DNA of 64,000 bases, taken from contig JBHJHE010000012.1 in NCBI GenBank assembly GCA_050331095.1, positions 124,001 to 188,000 of the forward strand. The letters run 5' to 3'. Below, piece after piece: positions 17,179 through 24,708 of the stretch. Position 1 is the stretch's first letter, and each line of letters starts with the position of its first letter. The position numbers and the translations under genes were made by a program. The notes under the pieces are model-generated. The model was not told the origin of the DNA, did not search any database, and was given only the letters and a program-made list of their open reading frames with translations. Origin of the DNA: MED-G105 sp050331095 (GTDB taxonomy: Bacteria > Pseudomonadota > Alphaproteobacteria > Caulobacterales > Parvularculaceae).

Positions 17179-17211
17179 AAAAAAGGCCGGACCTTTCGGT
17201 CCGACCTTTTT
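17179..17211 (-). terminator. Rho-independent terminator of the phasin gene
   Basis: Read on the minus strand: AAAAAGGTCGGACC, loop GAAA, GGTCCGGCCTTTTTT. The stem is 9 bp (one G-U) extended by A-U pairs and ends in six U. It lies about 75 bases after the phasin stop codon. Because it is nearly symmetric it could also stop plus-strand transcription. Confidence 0.9.
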
Positions 17212-17286
17212 GTGACGCAACCTTTTGTTACGCAACGCAATCCGTTTGCGCGTCAGCCTGTCGCCGCCCGCGCGGTCGGCCGTCGA

Positions 17287-17730
17287 TTACGGACGGTACG
17301 ACTGGACCATCTCGACGAACTCGCCATAGCGCTTCGACATCGGGTCGGCGGCTTCCTTGGCGACGCTCGTCCAATGCTCGGCGAGCTTCGTGGCGAAGCC
17401 GAGGTTTTTCTCAAACGCCGTGCGCGCGAACTCGGTTTGAACTTCAAGCGCTTCCTGAACGCTTTTCGCGGTCGACGCGGCTTTGCTAGCGGCGACGCTT
17501 TCCTCGTAAGCTTCCTTCATGAACGCGCTCTGCTCGGCGGCGGCCTTTTCGATGCCGCGGGCGCAAACGCCAGCCGAGGCCATGACGGCTTCAAGCGATT
17601 CTTTCTGGAAGTCGGCGAACGCCGTCATGCCTTTCGCGGCGCGCTCGTAGCCTTCCTTGAAGCTTTCCGGGTTCATCGCGGAGAACGCGTCGAAACCGGT
17701 TTCGGTGGTTGTTTTTTTCGTGGCAGCCAT
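17287..17730 (-). CDS. Phasin family protein
   Basis: 147 residues, almost all helical. Phasins coat polyhydroxyalkanoate granules. The pattern is typical: a Lys/Thr-rich start (MAATKKTTTETGFDAF), then YERAAKGMTAFADFQKESLE, KAAAEQSAFMKEAYEESVAA, KSVQEALEVQTEFARTAFE and WTSVAKEAADPMSKRYGEFV. The ATG at 17730 has GGGAG 6 bases upstream. No PHA synthase gene is in the window. It ends in a strong terminator and is monocistronic. Confidence 0.9.
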   Translation of the reverse strand: MAATKKTTTETGFDAFSAMNPESFKEGYERAAKGMTAFADFQKESLEAVMASAGVCARGIEKAAAEQSAFMKEAYEESVAASKAASTAKSVQEALEVQTEFARTAFEKNLGFATKLAEHWTSVAKEAADPMSKRYGEFVEMVQSYRP

Positions 17731-17805
17731 TTTCGTCTCCCTGCGCTTGTGTCGCGGCGCGCCTTCAAGCGACGCCTTGGCGAACATTACTACGGGTCAA
17801 TCCCC

Positions 17806-17821
17806 GTTGTGCAATGCAACA
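17806..17821 (-). promoter_or_regulatory. Candidate PhaR-type operator of the phasin gene
   Basis: The sequence TGTTGCATTGCACAAC (minus strand) is an imperfect TGC-centred palindrome about 75 bases upstream of the phasin ATG. Phasin promoters in Alphaproteobacteria are bound by PhaR at TGC/GCA-rich sites, so this is a reasonable operator, but a single instance is weak evidence. Confidence 0.3.
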
Positions 17822-17922
17822 TAGACGGCGCCGGCCAGCGGGGCAAGGCGTTTTTTGTGCGGCGCAACAATCCTTAAACGCGAAGCGTCCATGCGCCCTT
17901 GGTAAGAAGTCGAGCATCTTCG

Positions 17923-17937
17923 TTAACGATGCGTTTA
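17923..17937 (+). promoter_or_regulatory. CtrA-like site (TTAA-N7-TTTA)
   Basis: TTAACGATGCGTTTA matches the CtrA consensus TTAA-N7-TTAA except for one base. It lies about 175 bases upstream of the cell-wall carboxypeptidase gene, a kind of gene that could be under cell-cycle control. One mismatch and distance make it uncertain. Confidence 0.25.
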
Positions 17938-18110
17938 CGACCTTAGATGAATATGCGGTCATGTGCGGGGCGCGATGGCGACGAGGTCGTCGCGAGATGG
18001 AGTCTCCGGGGGGCGGGCGGCACGACGTTTGCTCACGCTTCTTTGAGATCACAGCGTTGGTCGAGGCGATCCTGTTCGCCGACGATTACGTAGTTGCAAC
18101 GTGGGGCGGC

Positions 18111-19505
18111 ATGGGCGATTTTAGGACGATGATGACGATGGCGAGGCGTCTTGTTGCGTTCTGCGTCGCGATCGCCGCGGTCTGCGCCGCTGCGCCCGCG
18201 TCGGCTAATTCGAAATACGCCGCCTTCGTAATGCACGCGGATTCGGGCGACGTCCTTTTCGATCGCTACTCCACCGCCCGTCGTTACCCGGCGTCGCTCA
18301 CCAAGGTGATGACGCTTCACCTCTTGTTCGACGAAATCGAAGCTGGCCGTTTGTCGCTTGATTCCAAGTTGAAGGTTTCGACGCGCGCCGCCGGCCAGCC
18401 GCCGTCGAAGCTCGGCGTGCGCGCCGGTTCGACGATCGACGTCGAAACCGCGATCCATGCGCTTGTCGTCAAGTCGGCGAACGACGTTGCGGTCGTCGTC
18501 GCCGAAGCGGTCGCGGGCTCCGAATGGCGGTTCGCCCAGCGCATGACGGCGAAAGCCCGCGCCCTCGGCATGCGCCGGACGACGTTCCGCAACGCGTCGG
18601 GCTTGCCCAATTCCAAGCAGCGCACGACCGCGCGCGACATGGCGATCCTCGCTCAGCGCACGATGCAGGATCACCCGGAGCATTTTCATTTCTTCGAGGC
18701 GAAAAGCTTCCGCTGGAATGAGCGCACCTACCGCACCCACAACGCGCTCGTGAAGGATTATCCGGGGGCCACGGGCCTCAAGACCGGCTACACGCGTATG
18801 TCGGGCTACAACCTCACGACGACGGCGGACCGGGACGGGCATAAGCTCATCGGCGTCGTTCTCGGCGGTCGGTCGAGCTACACCCGCAACCGACACATGC
18901 GCGAGATCCTTGACGAGGGCTACGCGAAGATCCGCAACAAGCCGACGCTGATCGCGCGTCTGCATCGGGATAAGCCGTCGCCGCGCCTGAAGCCAGCCCG
19001 CGCGGTTCTCATGGCCAACGCGGCGCCGACCCTCTCCGGGAACGCCGACCTGCAATCGGAAATCGCGAGCGCGGCGCAGGCGATCGCAGCCGCGCCGGGC
19101 CAGGCCCCCAACGATCCGATCGTGGCGCTCATCGCCGCGGCCGACAGCGACGACTTCAACGAGTTCGAGCGCGTTCGCCTCGCCGCCCTCGGCTCGCGCG
19201 ACCAGTGGGGCGAAGGCGACGCGGAAGATTTGACAGCGCAGGTGTGGAGCGTCCAGATCGGCGCTTACCGCTCCAAGTCGCTGGCGCAAAAAGAACTTGA
19301 AGCGGCGACGATCGCGGCGCGTCTCGAAAAGCACCTGCGGATCGTCACGCCGATCCGCAACGCCGCGGATGAAACGCTTTACCGCGCGCGCTTCGCCTCG
19401 CTTACCGAAGCGGAGGCCGGCGACGCCTGCGACAAGATCCGCTCGGCGAAGATGAGCTGCTTTCTGTTGCGCAACGCGGAGCCGTTCGTCCGCGCCGCGC
19501 CGTAA
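18111..19505 (+). CDS. D-alanyl-D-alanine carboxypeptidase (penicillin-binding protein 5/6 type) with SPOR domain
   Basis: 464 residues. Trims the terminal D-Ala of peptidoglycan stem peptides in the periplasm. Signal peptide to about residue 32 (cut after ASA), then the S11 peptidase motifs SLTK (Ser62, Lys65), SAN (122-124) and KTG (224-226). A low-complexity linker follows, and residues 385-464 form a SPOR domain (VWSVQIGAYRSKSLAQKELE), which binds denuded glycan strands at the division septum. Start: ATG 18111 has GGGGCGG just upstream; ATGs at 18129, 18132 and 18138 are alternatives that shorten only the tip of the signal peptide. Confidence 0.9.
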   Translation: MGDFRTMMTMARRLVAFCVAIAAVCAAAPASANSKYAAFVMHADSGDVLFDRYSTARRYPASLTKVMTLHLLFDEIEAGRLSLDSKLKVSTRAAGQPPSKLGVRAGSTIDVETAIHALVVKSANDVAVVVAEAVAGSEWRFAQRMTAKARALGMRRTTFRNASGLPNSKQRTTARDMAILAQRTMQDHPEHFHFFEAKSFRWNERTYRTHNALVKDYPGATGLKTGYTRMSGYNLTTTADRDGHKLIGVVLGGRSSYTRNRHMREILDEGYAKIRNKPTLIARLHRDKPSPRLKPARAVLMANAAPTLSGNADLQSEIASAAQAIAAAPGQAPNDPIVALIAAADSDDFNEFERVRLAALGSRDQWGEGDAEDLTAQVWSVQIGAYRSKSLAQKELEAATIAARLEKHLRIVTPIRNAADETLYRARFASLTEAEAGDACDKIRSAKMSCFLLRNAEPFVRAAP

Positions 19506-19523
19506 AGGCTTTCGCGACGACGC

Positions 19524-20507
19524 CTAAGCGTAGACGTCGGTGTAAAGCTCTTCCGGGTTCGGTTCGGGGCTTGTCTGGGCGAATTCGGCCGCCTCTTTCA
19601 CGATCCCTTTGATCTCCGTGTCGATCGCCTTAAGGGCGTCCTCGTCGGCGTGGCCGCCGTCGCGAATGCGGATTTCGCAGCGGCGGATCGGGTCGTTCTT
19701 CTCGCGCATGTCGTCGACCTCCTCCCGCGTGCGGTACTTCGCTGGATCGGACATGGAGTGGCCGCGATAGCGGTAGGTCTTCATCTCGAGAACGAAAGGC
19801 CCCTCGCCTGAGCGGGCGTGCTCGATGGCGTCGCGCGCCGCTTCGCGCACGGCGACGACGTCCATGCCGTCGACCTCCGCGCCCGGAATGCCGAAGGAGG
19901 CGCCGCGGCGATAGAGATGCGTCTCGGAGTGGGACCGCCTCACGCTCGTCCCCATGGCGTACTGGTTGTTCTCGATGATGAAGACCACCGGCAGTTTCCA
20001 GAGCTGCGCCATGTTCATGGCTTCGAACGCCTGGCCCTGGTTCGCCGCCCCGTCGCCGAAGTAGGTCAGGCTCACATTGTCGACGTCGCGGTAACGGTTG
20101 GCGAAGGCGAGCCCGGCCCCGAGCGGCACCTGTGCCCCGACGATGCCGTGGCCGCCATAGAACTTCTCCTCGGTGGAGAACATGTGCATCGAGCCGCCCT
20201 TGCCTTTGGAGTAGCCGCCGATGCGCCCGGTGAGCTCGGCCATCACGCCCTTCGGGTCCATACCGCAGGCGAGCACGTGGCCGTGGTCGCGATAGCCGGT
20301 GATCGTCTGGTCGCCCGGCCGCTTCACCGCCTCGACGCCGACGCCCACCGCCTCCTGGCCGATATAGAGGTGGCAGAAGCCGCCGATCTCGCCCATGCCG
20401 TAGAGCTGACCGGCCCGCTCCTCGAAGCGGCGGATCAGCAGCATGTCGCGATAGTATTTGAGAAGCTCTTCGCCGGTTGCGGTGAGGTTGCTGGCGGTGT
20501 CGCTCAT
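19524..20507 (-). CDS. pdhA: Pyruvate dehydrogenase E1 component, alpha subunit
   Basis: 327 residues. With PdhB it decarboxylates pyruvate using thiamine diphosphate. The ThDP-binding motif runs from GDGAANQG to IENNQYAMGT near residues 165-200. Also typical are RRFEERAGQLYGMGEIGGFC, IGQEAVGVG, and the phospho-loop region YRYRGHSMSDPAKYRT. The ATG at 20507 gives the family start; upstream in-frame codons lack a ribosome site. It follows ftsB by about 90 bases. Its partner pdhB is 24 kb away at 44022-45413, whereas the two are adjacent in most relatives. Confidence 0.95.
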   Translation of the reverse strand: MSDTASNLTATGEELLKYYRDMLLIRRFEERAGQLYGMGEIGGFCHLYIGQEAVGVGVEAVKRPGDQTITGYRDHGHVLACGMDPKGVMAELTGRIGGYSKGKGGSMHMFSTEEKFYGGHGIVGAQVPLGAGLAFANRYRDVDNVSLTYFGDGAANQGQAFEAMNMAQLWKLPVVFIIENNQYAMGTSVRRSHSETHLYRRGASFGIPGAEVDGMDVVAVREAARDAIEHARSGEGPFVLEMKTYRYRGHSMSDPAKYRTREEVDDMREKNDPIRRCEIRIRDGGHADEDALKAIDTEIKGIVKEAAEFAQTSPEPNPEELYTDVYA

Positions 20508-20596
20508 GGGCTCGCTCGTCTTGAATGCTCGAGCCAAGGCGTAAAGCCCCCGGCGCGCGGCCGCAAGCAAGCCCGTCCGCGCGCCGATCGTCACGC

Positions 20597-20935
20597 CTAG
20601 CGGCTGGCGACCGCGTCGAGCGCGGCGTCGAACTCGGCGCGGGGCACAACGATGTCGCCATCGCGCACGTAGCCGAGCACTGCGCGCGACCGCTCTTCCA
20701 AGAGATCAAGATCGAGGGAGCGGCGGTTCAACTGGGCCGCATGGCGCGCAAGCGCCTCCCGCCGCGCGACAAGGTCGGCGAGCGTCGCCGCCTCATGCGC
20801 CGCTTCGGCGCGCAAGGTCTGCAACGCCCGGTAGCCTGCGGCGCCGAACGCCGCGCTATAGGCTTCGATGCCGATCCAGCACGCCGCCGCGGCCGGCGCG
20901 ACGACGTCGGTGAAAAGCGTTTTCGTAAGCGACAT
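20597..20935 (-). CDS. ftsB: Septum formation initiator FtsB/DivIC-like protein
   Basis: 112 residues: an N-terminal membrane helix (residues 10-30, VVAPAAAACWIGIEAYSAAF) and a coiled coil (LRAEAAHEAATLADLVARRE) ending in LDLDLLEERSRAVLGYVRDGD, the FtsB pattern. It acts in the divisome with FtsL and FtsQ. It sits between eno and pdhA, its usual place in this class. A perfect TTAA-N7-TTAA motif lies 43 bases before its start, suggesting cell-cycle control. Confidence 0.85.
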   Translation of the reverse strand: MSLTKTLFTDVVAPAAAACWIGIEAYSAAFGAAGYRALQTLRAEAAHEAATLADLVARREALARHAAQLNRRSLDLDLLEERSRAVLGYVRDGDIVVPRAEFDAALDAVASR

Positions 20936-20977
20936 TGACCGGCCCCCATTCGCGCCGCCTACCTCGGTGGCGGCGGC

Positions 20978-20992
20978 TTAACGCCCCGTTAA
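20978..20992 (-). promoter_or_regulatory. Perfect CtrA consensus (TTAA-N7-TTAA) upstream of ftsB
   Basis: TTAACGCCCCGTTAA matches the CtrA binding consensus exactly. It overlaps the stop codon of eno and lies 43 bases before the ATG of ftsB, a proper place for a promoter operator of a division gene. CtrA is the cell-cycle master regulator of Alphaproteobacteria. Confidence 0.55.
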
Positions 20993-22255
20993 CGCTGAGC
21001 GCCCGGCGTAGACGCCAAAGTCGCTCAGCTCCTCTTCGATGCGCAGGAGCTGGTTGTACTTCGCCGTGCGGTCGGAACGGGCAAGGGAGCCGGTCTTGAT
21101 CTGCCCGCAGTTCGTCGCCATCGCGAGATCGGCGATCGTCGCGTCTTCGGTCTCGCCGGACCGGTGGGACATCACGGACCGGTAAGCGGCGCGATGGGCC
21201 GTGTCGACGGCCGTCAGCGTCTCGGTCAGCGTGCCGATCTGATTGACTTTGACGAGGATCGCGTTGGCGCAAGCCCTTTCGATCCCTTCCCTCAGACGCG
21301 CCGCGCTCGTCACGAAAAGATCGTCGCCGACGAGCTGGCAGCGATCGCCGATAGCGACGGTGAGCGCATTCCAACCGGCCCAATCGTCCTCAGCCATGCC
21401 GTCCTCGATCGACGCGATCGGATAGCGGTCGATGAGGTCGCGCAGATAGTCGACCATGCCCCCGGTATCGAGCGTCTTGCCCTCGCCGTCGAGATGATAC
21501 CGGCCGTCGCGATAGAACTCGGTCGACGCGACGTCGAGGGCGAGGACCACGTCGTCGCCCGGCCGCCGACCGGTCTTTTCGACAGCGCGCAGGACGAAGT
21601 CGAGGGCCTCGGTCGTGGAGCGCAGCGCCGGCGCGAAGCCGCCTTCGTCGCCGACGTTCGTGTTGTGGCCGGCGTCGGCGAGCTCGCGCTTCAGCGCGTG
21701 GAAGATTTCCGCGCCCCAGCGCAGCGCCTCGCCGAACGTCTCCGCGCCGGCGGGCATGACCATGAATTCCTGGATGTCGATCGGGTTGTCGGCGTGGGCG
21801 CCGCCATTGACGATGTTCATCATCGGCGTCGGCAGCGTGCGGGCGCTGACGCCGCCGACGTAGCGATAGAGCGGCAGGTTCGCCGCCGCCGCAGCCGCCT
21901 TGGCGACGGCGAGCGAGACGCCGAGGATTGCGTTAGCGCCGAGGCGGGACTTGTTTTCGTTGCCGTCGAGCTCGCTCAACGTGTCGTCGATCTCGATCTG
22001 CGCCTCCGCGTCGAAGCCGGAAAGCGCGTCGTAGATCTCGCCGTTGACGGCGGCGACAGCGCCAAGAACGCCTTTGCCGCCATAGCGCTCGTCGCCGTCA
22101 CGCCGCTCATGGGCCTCGTGCGCGCCTGTCGAGGCGCCCGACGGAACCGCGGCGCGACCCATCGAGCCGTCCTCAAGGACCACGTCGACCTCGACGGTGG
22201 GATTGCCGCGGCTGTCGAGAATTTCCCGACCGATAATGTCGACGATGGCGGTCAT
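20978..22255 (-). CDS. eno: Enolase (phosphopyruvate hydratase)
   Basis: 425 residues, the standard length. Converts 2-phosphoglycerate to phosphoenolpyruvate. Signatures: REILDSRGNPTVEVDV at residues 10-25, PSGASTGAHEAHE, GANAILGVSLA, the catalytic Glu region NVGDEGGFAP, the metal ligands in ALDVASTEFY, SIEDGMAEDDW and VGDDLFVT, the catalytic Lys in ILVKVNQIGT and the signature MSHRSGETEDATIADLA. ATG at 22255 chosen by family start MTAIVDI. Upstream of ftsB and pdhA in one direction. Confidence 0.97.
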   Translation of the reverse strand: MTAIVDIIGREILDSRGNPTVEVDVVLEDGSMGRAAVPSGASTGAHEAHERRDGDERYGGKGVLGAVAAVNGEIYDALSGFDAEAQIEIDDTLSELDGNENKSRLGANAILGVSLAVAKAAAAAANLPLYRYVGGVSARTLPTPMMNIVNGGAHADNPIDIQEFMVMPAGAETFGEALRWGAEIFHALKRELADAGHNTNVGDEGGFAPALRSTTEALDFVLRAVEKTGRRPGDDVVLALDVASTEFYRDGRYHLDGEGKTLDTGGMVDYLRDLIDRYPIASIEDGMAEDDWAGWNALTVAIGDRCQLVGDDLFVTSAARLREGIERACANAILVKVNQIGTLTETLTAVDTAHRAAYRSVMSHRSGETEDATIADLAMATNCGQIKTGSLARSDRTAKYNQLLRIEEELSDFGVYAGRSALTGR

Positions 22256-22417
22256 GGGGCGCTGGCCTTCTTGGCTGCTGCGCACACGCGGGGGCGCGCG
22301 CGTCGCGGGCGTGAACTTGTGCGCTCGCGTCTAGCGGGGCCGCATCGAGCGCGCAACGCAAGAAGGCGTGGAAGCGCGGCGCCGGGCCCTGGCTGAGCTC
22401 TCCGAGCCAGCCGGGCG

Positions 22418-23143
22418 CTACGGCTCTTTGCGCGGCTCCGACGGCCCGCTCGGTCTCGACGGCGACGCCGGACGGGCGCGCGCCGGCGGCGGCGACGACC
22501 GAGGCGGCCGCGACCTAGGCGGTGACGACCGGGGCGGCGGACGCTGGTCGCGGCGCGCCCTTGGCGGCGGTCCGCGCCGCACGCGGGGCGGCACGGCGCG
22601 CCTGCCGCGACGCGGAGGAACGTATCCGCGGCCGCGGCGCGGCGGCGCGTATCGTCGGCCGCGACGCGGGGGAACGTATCGCCGGCCACGGCGCGGCGGC
22701 GCATAGCGCGGACCCCGGCGTGGCGGCACGTAACGCGGTCCCCGGCGCGGCGGAACATAGCGCGGCGCCCGGAACGCTCGGCGATACCCGTATCGGTTGT
22801 AGCGCAGCGACGAGAAACGATAGCCGTAGGCCGGCGCCCAAATGCCGTAACGGCCGTACCAGGGATTGACGATCACCGTCGTCGCGTAGCTGGAGCGCGC
22901 GTATCGGTAGGCGTCGTAGGCGCGGGCGAAGCACCGGTCGATCTCGGCCTTACACCGCGACTGACAGGCGACATAGCCGGCCTCGCGGATCTGGCTTTCG
23001 CAGCCGCGGTAGCAAAGCTCCGCCTGGTTGTCACAGGCGTTGAACGACGTTTCGTACGACGTAGTCGCGCATGCCGAAAGAAAGAGGCACGTCGCGACGA
23101 CGGCCCCGAACGGCGCCACTGCGCGCCACAGCGAACGGATCAT
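22418..23143 (-). CDS. Putative lipoprotein with Cys cluster and Arg/Pro nonapeptide repeats
   Basis: 241 residues. A lipoprotein signal ends in the lipobox LSAC (Cys25). Residues 30-75 carry six spaced cysteines (ACDNQAELCYRGCES, then VACQSRCKAEIDRCF). A Tyr-rich stretch (residues 78-122) leads into six nine-residue repeats of the form RYVPPRRG[PR] (residues 128-181) and an Arg/Pro/Ser tail. The tail is strongly basic and may bind cell-wall polymers, LPS or nucleic acid; this is inference. GAGAGGGGAAGCC precedes the ATG at 23143. No known family recognised. Confidence 0.7.
   Translation of the reverse strand: MIRSLWRAVAPFGAVVATCLFLSACATTSYETSFNACDNQAELCYRGCESQIREAGYVACQSRCKAEIDRCFARAYDAYRYARSSYATTVIVNPWYGRYGIWAPAYGYRFSSLRYNRYGYRRAFRAPRYVPPRRGPRYVPPRRGPRYAPPRRGRRYVPPRRGRRYAPPRRGRGYVPPRRGRRAVPPRVRRGPPPRARRDQRPPPRSSPPRSRPPRSSPPPARARPASPSRPSGPSEPRKEP
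22601..22762 (-). repeat. Six tandem 27-bp units coding for RYVPPRRGx
   Basis: The DNA for residues 128-181 of the lipoprotein is made of six imperfect 27-bp copies, with V/A at position 3 and P/R at position 9 of the nonapeptide. Copies differ mainly at third codon positions and at these two residues, so the array is not a recent perfect expansion but could still vary in copy number. Confidence 0.8.
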
Positions 23144-23175
23144 GGCTTCCCCTCTCTCGCCGCCCTGCCCGACGG

Positions 23176-23190
23176 TTAACGAAGGGTAAA
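23176..23190 (-). promoter_or_regulatory. CtrA-like site upstream of the lipoprotein gene
   Basis: Minus-strand TTTACCCTTCGTTAA is one base away from TTAA-N7-TTAA and lies 33 bases before the lipoprotein ATG. Weak on its own; noted because two other such motifs occur in the window at division or cell-wall genes. Confidence 0.25.
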
Positions 23191-23263
23191 CGCCGCTGCG
23201 CGTTCTATGCAAACGCGAATGACCGAGATCGTCGGCGCGCTGCAAAGCCGTGCGAACAGCGGC

Positions 23264-23446
23264 CTAGTCGTCGCGGGGCTCGAGCACCTGCCGACCGCGA
23301 TACTTGCCGGTTTTGAGGTCGATATGGTGCGGTCGGCGCAACTCGCCGGAATCGCGATCTTCGATGTAAGCGTCGGCGCCGATGCGGTCGTGGCCGCGTC
23401 GCATGCCCCGCTTCGCGCGCGTCACTTTGCGCTTCGGAACGGCCAT
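23264..23446 (-). CDS. rpmF: 50S ribosomal protein L32
   Basis: 60 residues beginning MAVPKRKVTRAKRGMRR, the L32 signature, and ending KTGKYRGRQVLEPRDD. L32 is a small protein of the large ribosomal subunit. GGAGATCAG precedes the ATG at 23446. It lacks the zinc-binding cysteines found in some L32 forms, as usual in Alphaproteobacteria. An intrinsic terminator 110 bases upstream separates it from the tiny ORF at 23667-23744. Confidence 0.97.
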   Translation of the reverse strand: MAVPKRKVTRAKRGMRRGHDRIGADAYIEDRDSGELRRPHHIDLKTGKYRGRQVLEPRDD

Positions 23447-23556
23447 AACTGATCTCCAGCGCCCGCATCGGGGGCGCGTCTTCGGGAAAGCCGGCGACAT
23501 AACCGAAACGCCGGGCCCCGCGCAACGGAAATCGCAGCCCCGGCGGACGCGCAACG

Positions 23557-23587
23557 AAAAAAGGGCCGCGCTTCGCCGGCGCGGCCC
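23557..23587 (-). terminator. Strong intrinsic terminator downstream of the 25-residue ORF
   Basis: On the minus strand GGGCCGCGC, loop CGGCGAA, GCGCGGCCC followed by TTTTTT: a perfect 9-bp GC stem with six U. It lies 80 bases after the stop of the tiny ORF and before rpmF, so it should end the short transcript there. Confidence 0.92.
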
Positions 23588-23589
23588 TT

Positions 23590-23647
23590 CTCCCTTCCGG
23601 GAGCCTCCGTCTAGCGGAGGTCGTAATTCCTGCGGCCGGTCGGCCGC
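23590..23647 (-). other. Three consecutive small hairpins in the 3' part of the short transcript
   Basis: On the minus strand the RNA after the tiny ORF can fold as GCGGCC-GACC-GGCCGC (23632-23647), CCTCCG-CTAGA-CGGAGG (23604-23620) and CTCCC-GGAA-GGGAG (23590-23603), directly followed by the terminator stem. The CCTCC and GGAGG halves could also pair with ribosome binding sites. Four stems in 90 bases suggest a structured RNA rather than plain untranslated sequence. Confidence 0.6.
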
Positions 23648-23666
23648 GAACCTTTGACGGTCGGCG

Positions 23667-23744
23667 TTAGACAGCGCTCGAAGGCTGCTCCGATGCGCGA
23701 TCGTACCGCAAAGGCCGCACCAGCCTCAAGAAATCACTCGACAT
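23667..23744 (-). CDS. Unannotated 25-residue small ORF with a very strong ribosome binding site
   Basis: Reads MSSDFLRLVRPLRYDR... and nine more residues to a TAG... type stop (TAA on the minus strand). It is included because GGAGG stands exactly 7 bases before the ATG inside a 14-base match to the 16S rRNA tail, and because it has its own terminator. The N-terminal half could form an amphipathic, basic helix. It could be a real small protein, a leader peptide for the hairpins behind it, or an element that loads ribosomes onto a small RNA. No family recognised. Confidence 0.5.
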   Translation of the reverse strand: MSSDFLRLVRPLRYDRASEQPSSAV

Positions 23745-23746
23745 CA

Positions 23747-23760
23747 GATCACCTCCTTTC
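23747..23760 (-). promoter_or_regulatory. Extended Shine-Dalgarno sequence of the small ORF
   Basis: Minus-strand GAAAGGAGGTGATC is a perfect 14-base complement of the usual 16S rRNA 3' tail (GATCACCTCCTTTC). Typical genes in this window match 4-6 bases. The core GGAGG is 7 bases from the ATG. Confidence 0.85.
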
Positions 23761-23842
23761 GTTCGTTGAACACAACATGGAGGTTGGAGAGATCCCCGCG
23801 CGATTTCAACCCGCCATTGGTTAACGCGGCGGCGCGGAAGAC

Positions 23843-24520
23843 CTATCCGCGCGAGGCGACGAGCGCGCGGGCCGCGGCGCGCAGCGGTGCGGCCTGGGGG
23901 TTCGAAACCCGGCCGAAAAGGATGATATCGCGCGGCGCGACCTCGCGACGGTAGTAGGCCTCGTTCCAATTGTTGTGAGTCTTGAGAACGGCGCCTTCGA
24001 CGCTGACGCTGCCGTAAAGGCCTTGCGACTTCGAATAGGCGAGAATGTCCGCGGTCTGCGCTTTCGCGCCGCCGCCCACGGGACCCGCCGCGATCGAGAG
24101 GTCCGCGCCGAGTTTGACGCTCGTCGACAACATCTGGTCGCCGCCGCGCTCGGTCATCACTGCAAGGACGATCTGAGCGATTTCGCCGCCGGCCTGGAAG
24201 CCGAACGAGACCGAACTCACGCGCAGGAACGTCGGCGGCGACCAGTCGCTCCCTTTCCGGGCGATCATGACGCCGTTGCCGCCGGACGCGCCGATCAAGA
24301 ACCCGGCCCGCACCGACGTCGGCAACACGACGAGCGCCTTCGCCCGCCCCGCCGTGCGCGCAAGGCCGCGAAACCGGTCGTCGTCCGCGAAGTCGCGCAG
24401 CGTCGCCGCGCTGTCCTCCACCGTGTCCCGCGCCTTGTCGAGCCGGTCGGCCGCCGCCGGCCCCGCCGCGAGCGCCGCCGCCGCCGTCGATCCGCTGAGC
24501 ACAAAAGTCCGTCGATCCAT
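23843..24520 (-). CDS. SYLF/Ysc84 domain lipid-binding protein
   Basis: 225 residues. The N-terminus MDRRTFVLSGSTAAAALAAG is a twin-arginine-like signal peptide (Tat or lipid-free Sec). The mature part has the Ysc84/SYLF pattern: AKALVVLPTSVRAGFLIGASGG, WSPPTFLRVSSVSFGFQAGGE, LAVMTERGGDQMLSTSVKLGADLS and SKSQGLYGSVSVEGAVL. SYLF domains bind phosphoinositides or other lipids; in bacteria the role is open. A stand-alone gene, upstream of the small ORF on the same strand. Confidence 0.85.
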   Translation of the reverse strand: MDRRTFVLSGSTAAAALAAGPAAADRLDKARDTVEDSAATLRDFADDDRFRGLARTAGRAKALVVLPTSVRAGFLIGASGGNGVMIARKGSDWSPPTFLRVSSVSFGFQAGGEIAQIVLAVMTERGGDQMLSTSVKLGADLSIAAGPVGGGAKAQTADILAYSKSQGLYGSVSVEGAVLKTHNNWNEAYYRREVAPRDIILFGRVSNPQAAPLRAAARALVASRG

Positions 24521-24708
24521 CGCGCGACCCCGTCTGTCACAACCGCTTGCCGCGTCCCTTTAGTCGCCCGCGCCGCGGGGGGCGACACGTGGAAACTTGT
24601 CAAATTGGTTGGGATTAGGGCCGCGAGGAAAGGCTCGCGGCGCACAAGCCCCCGAGGCGACCTCGGTCAGGGGACGCGCGCTCGTCGCGTTCGACGGACG
24701 TTCCGACT

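Larger units (their letters stand above)
17731..18110. other. 380-base intergenic region between divergent phasin and carboxypeptidase genes
   Basis: The largest gene-free stretch in the window. On the phasin side it holds a TGC-rich imperfect palindrome (17806-17821) and a TTGACCC hexamer; on the other side a CtrA-like motif (17923-17937). No tRNA, small ORF with a good ribosome site or long repeat is seen. It is less GC-rich than the coding DNA around it, as expected for a two-way promoter region. Confidence 0.6.

Noticed and set aside
17179..17211. Hairpin considered as part of a clpS leader or riboswitch
   Set aside because: Its position 75 bases after the phasin stop and the U-tract on the minus strand fit a plain terminator.
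23590..23647. 'Cuckoo' type small RNA with CCUCC loops
   Set aside because: The CCTCC lies in the stem, not in the loops, and no DUF1127 gene is upstream.
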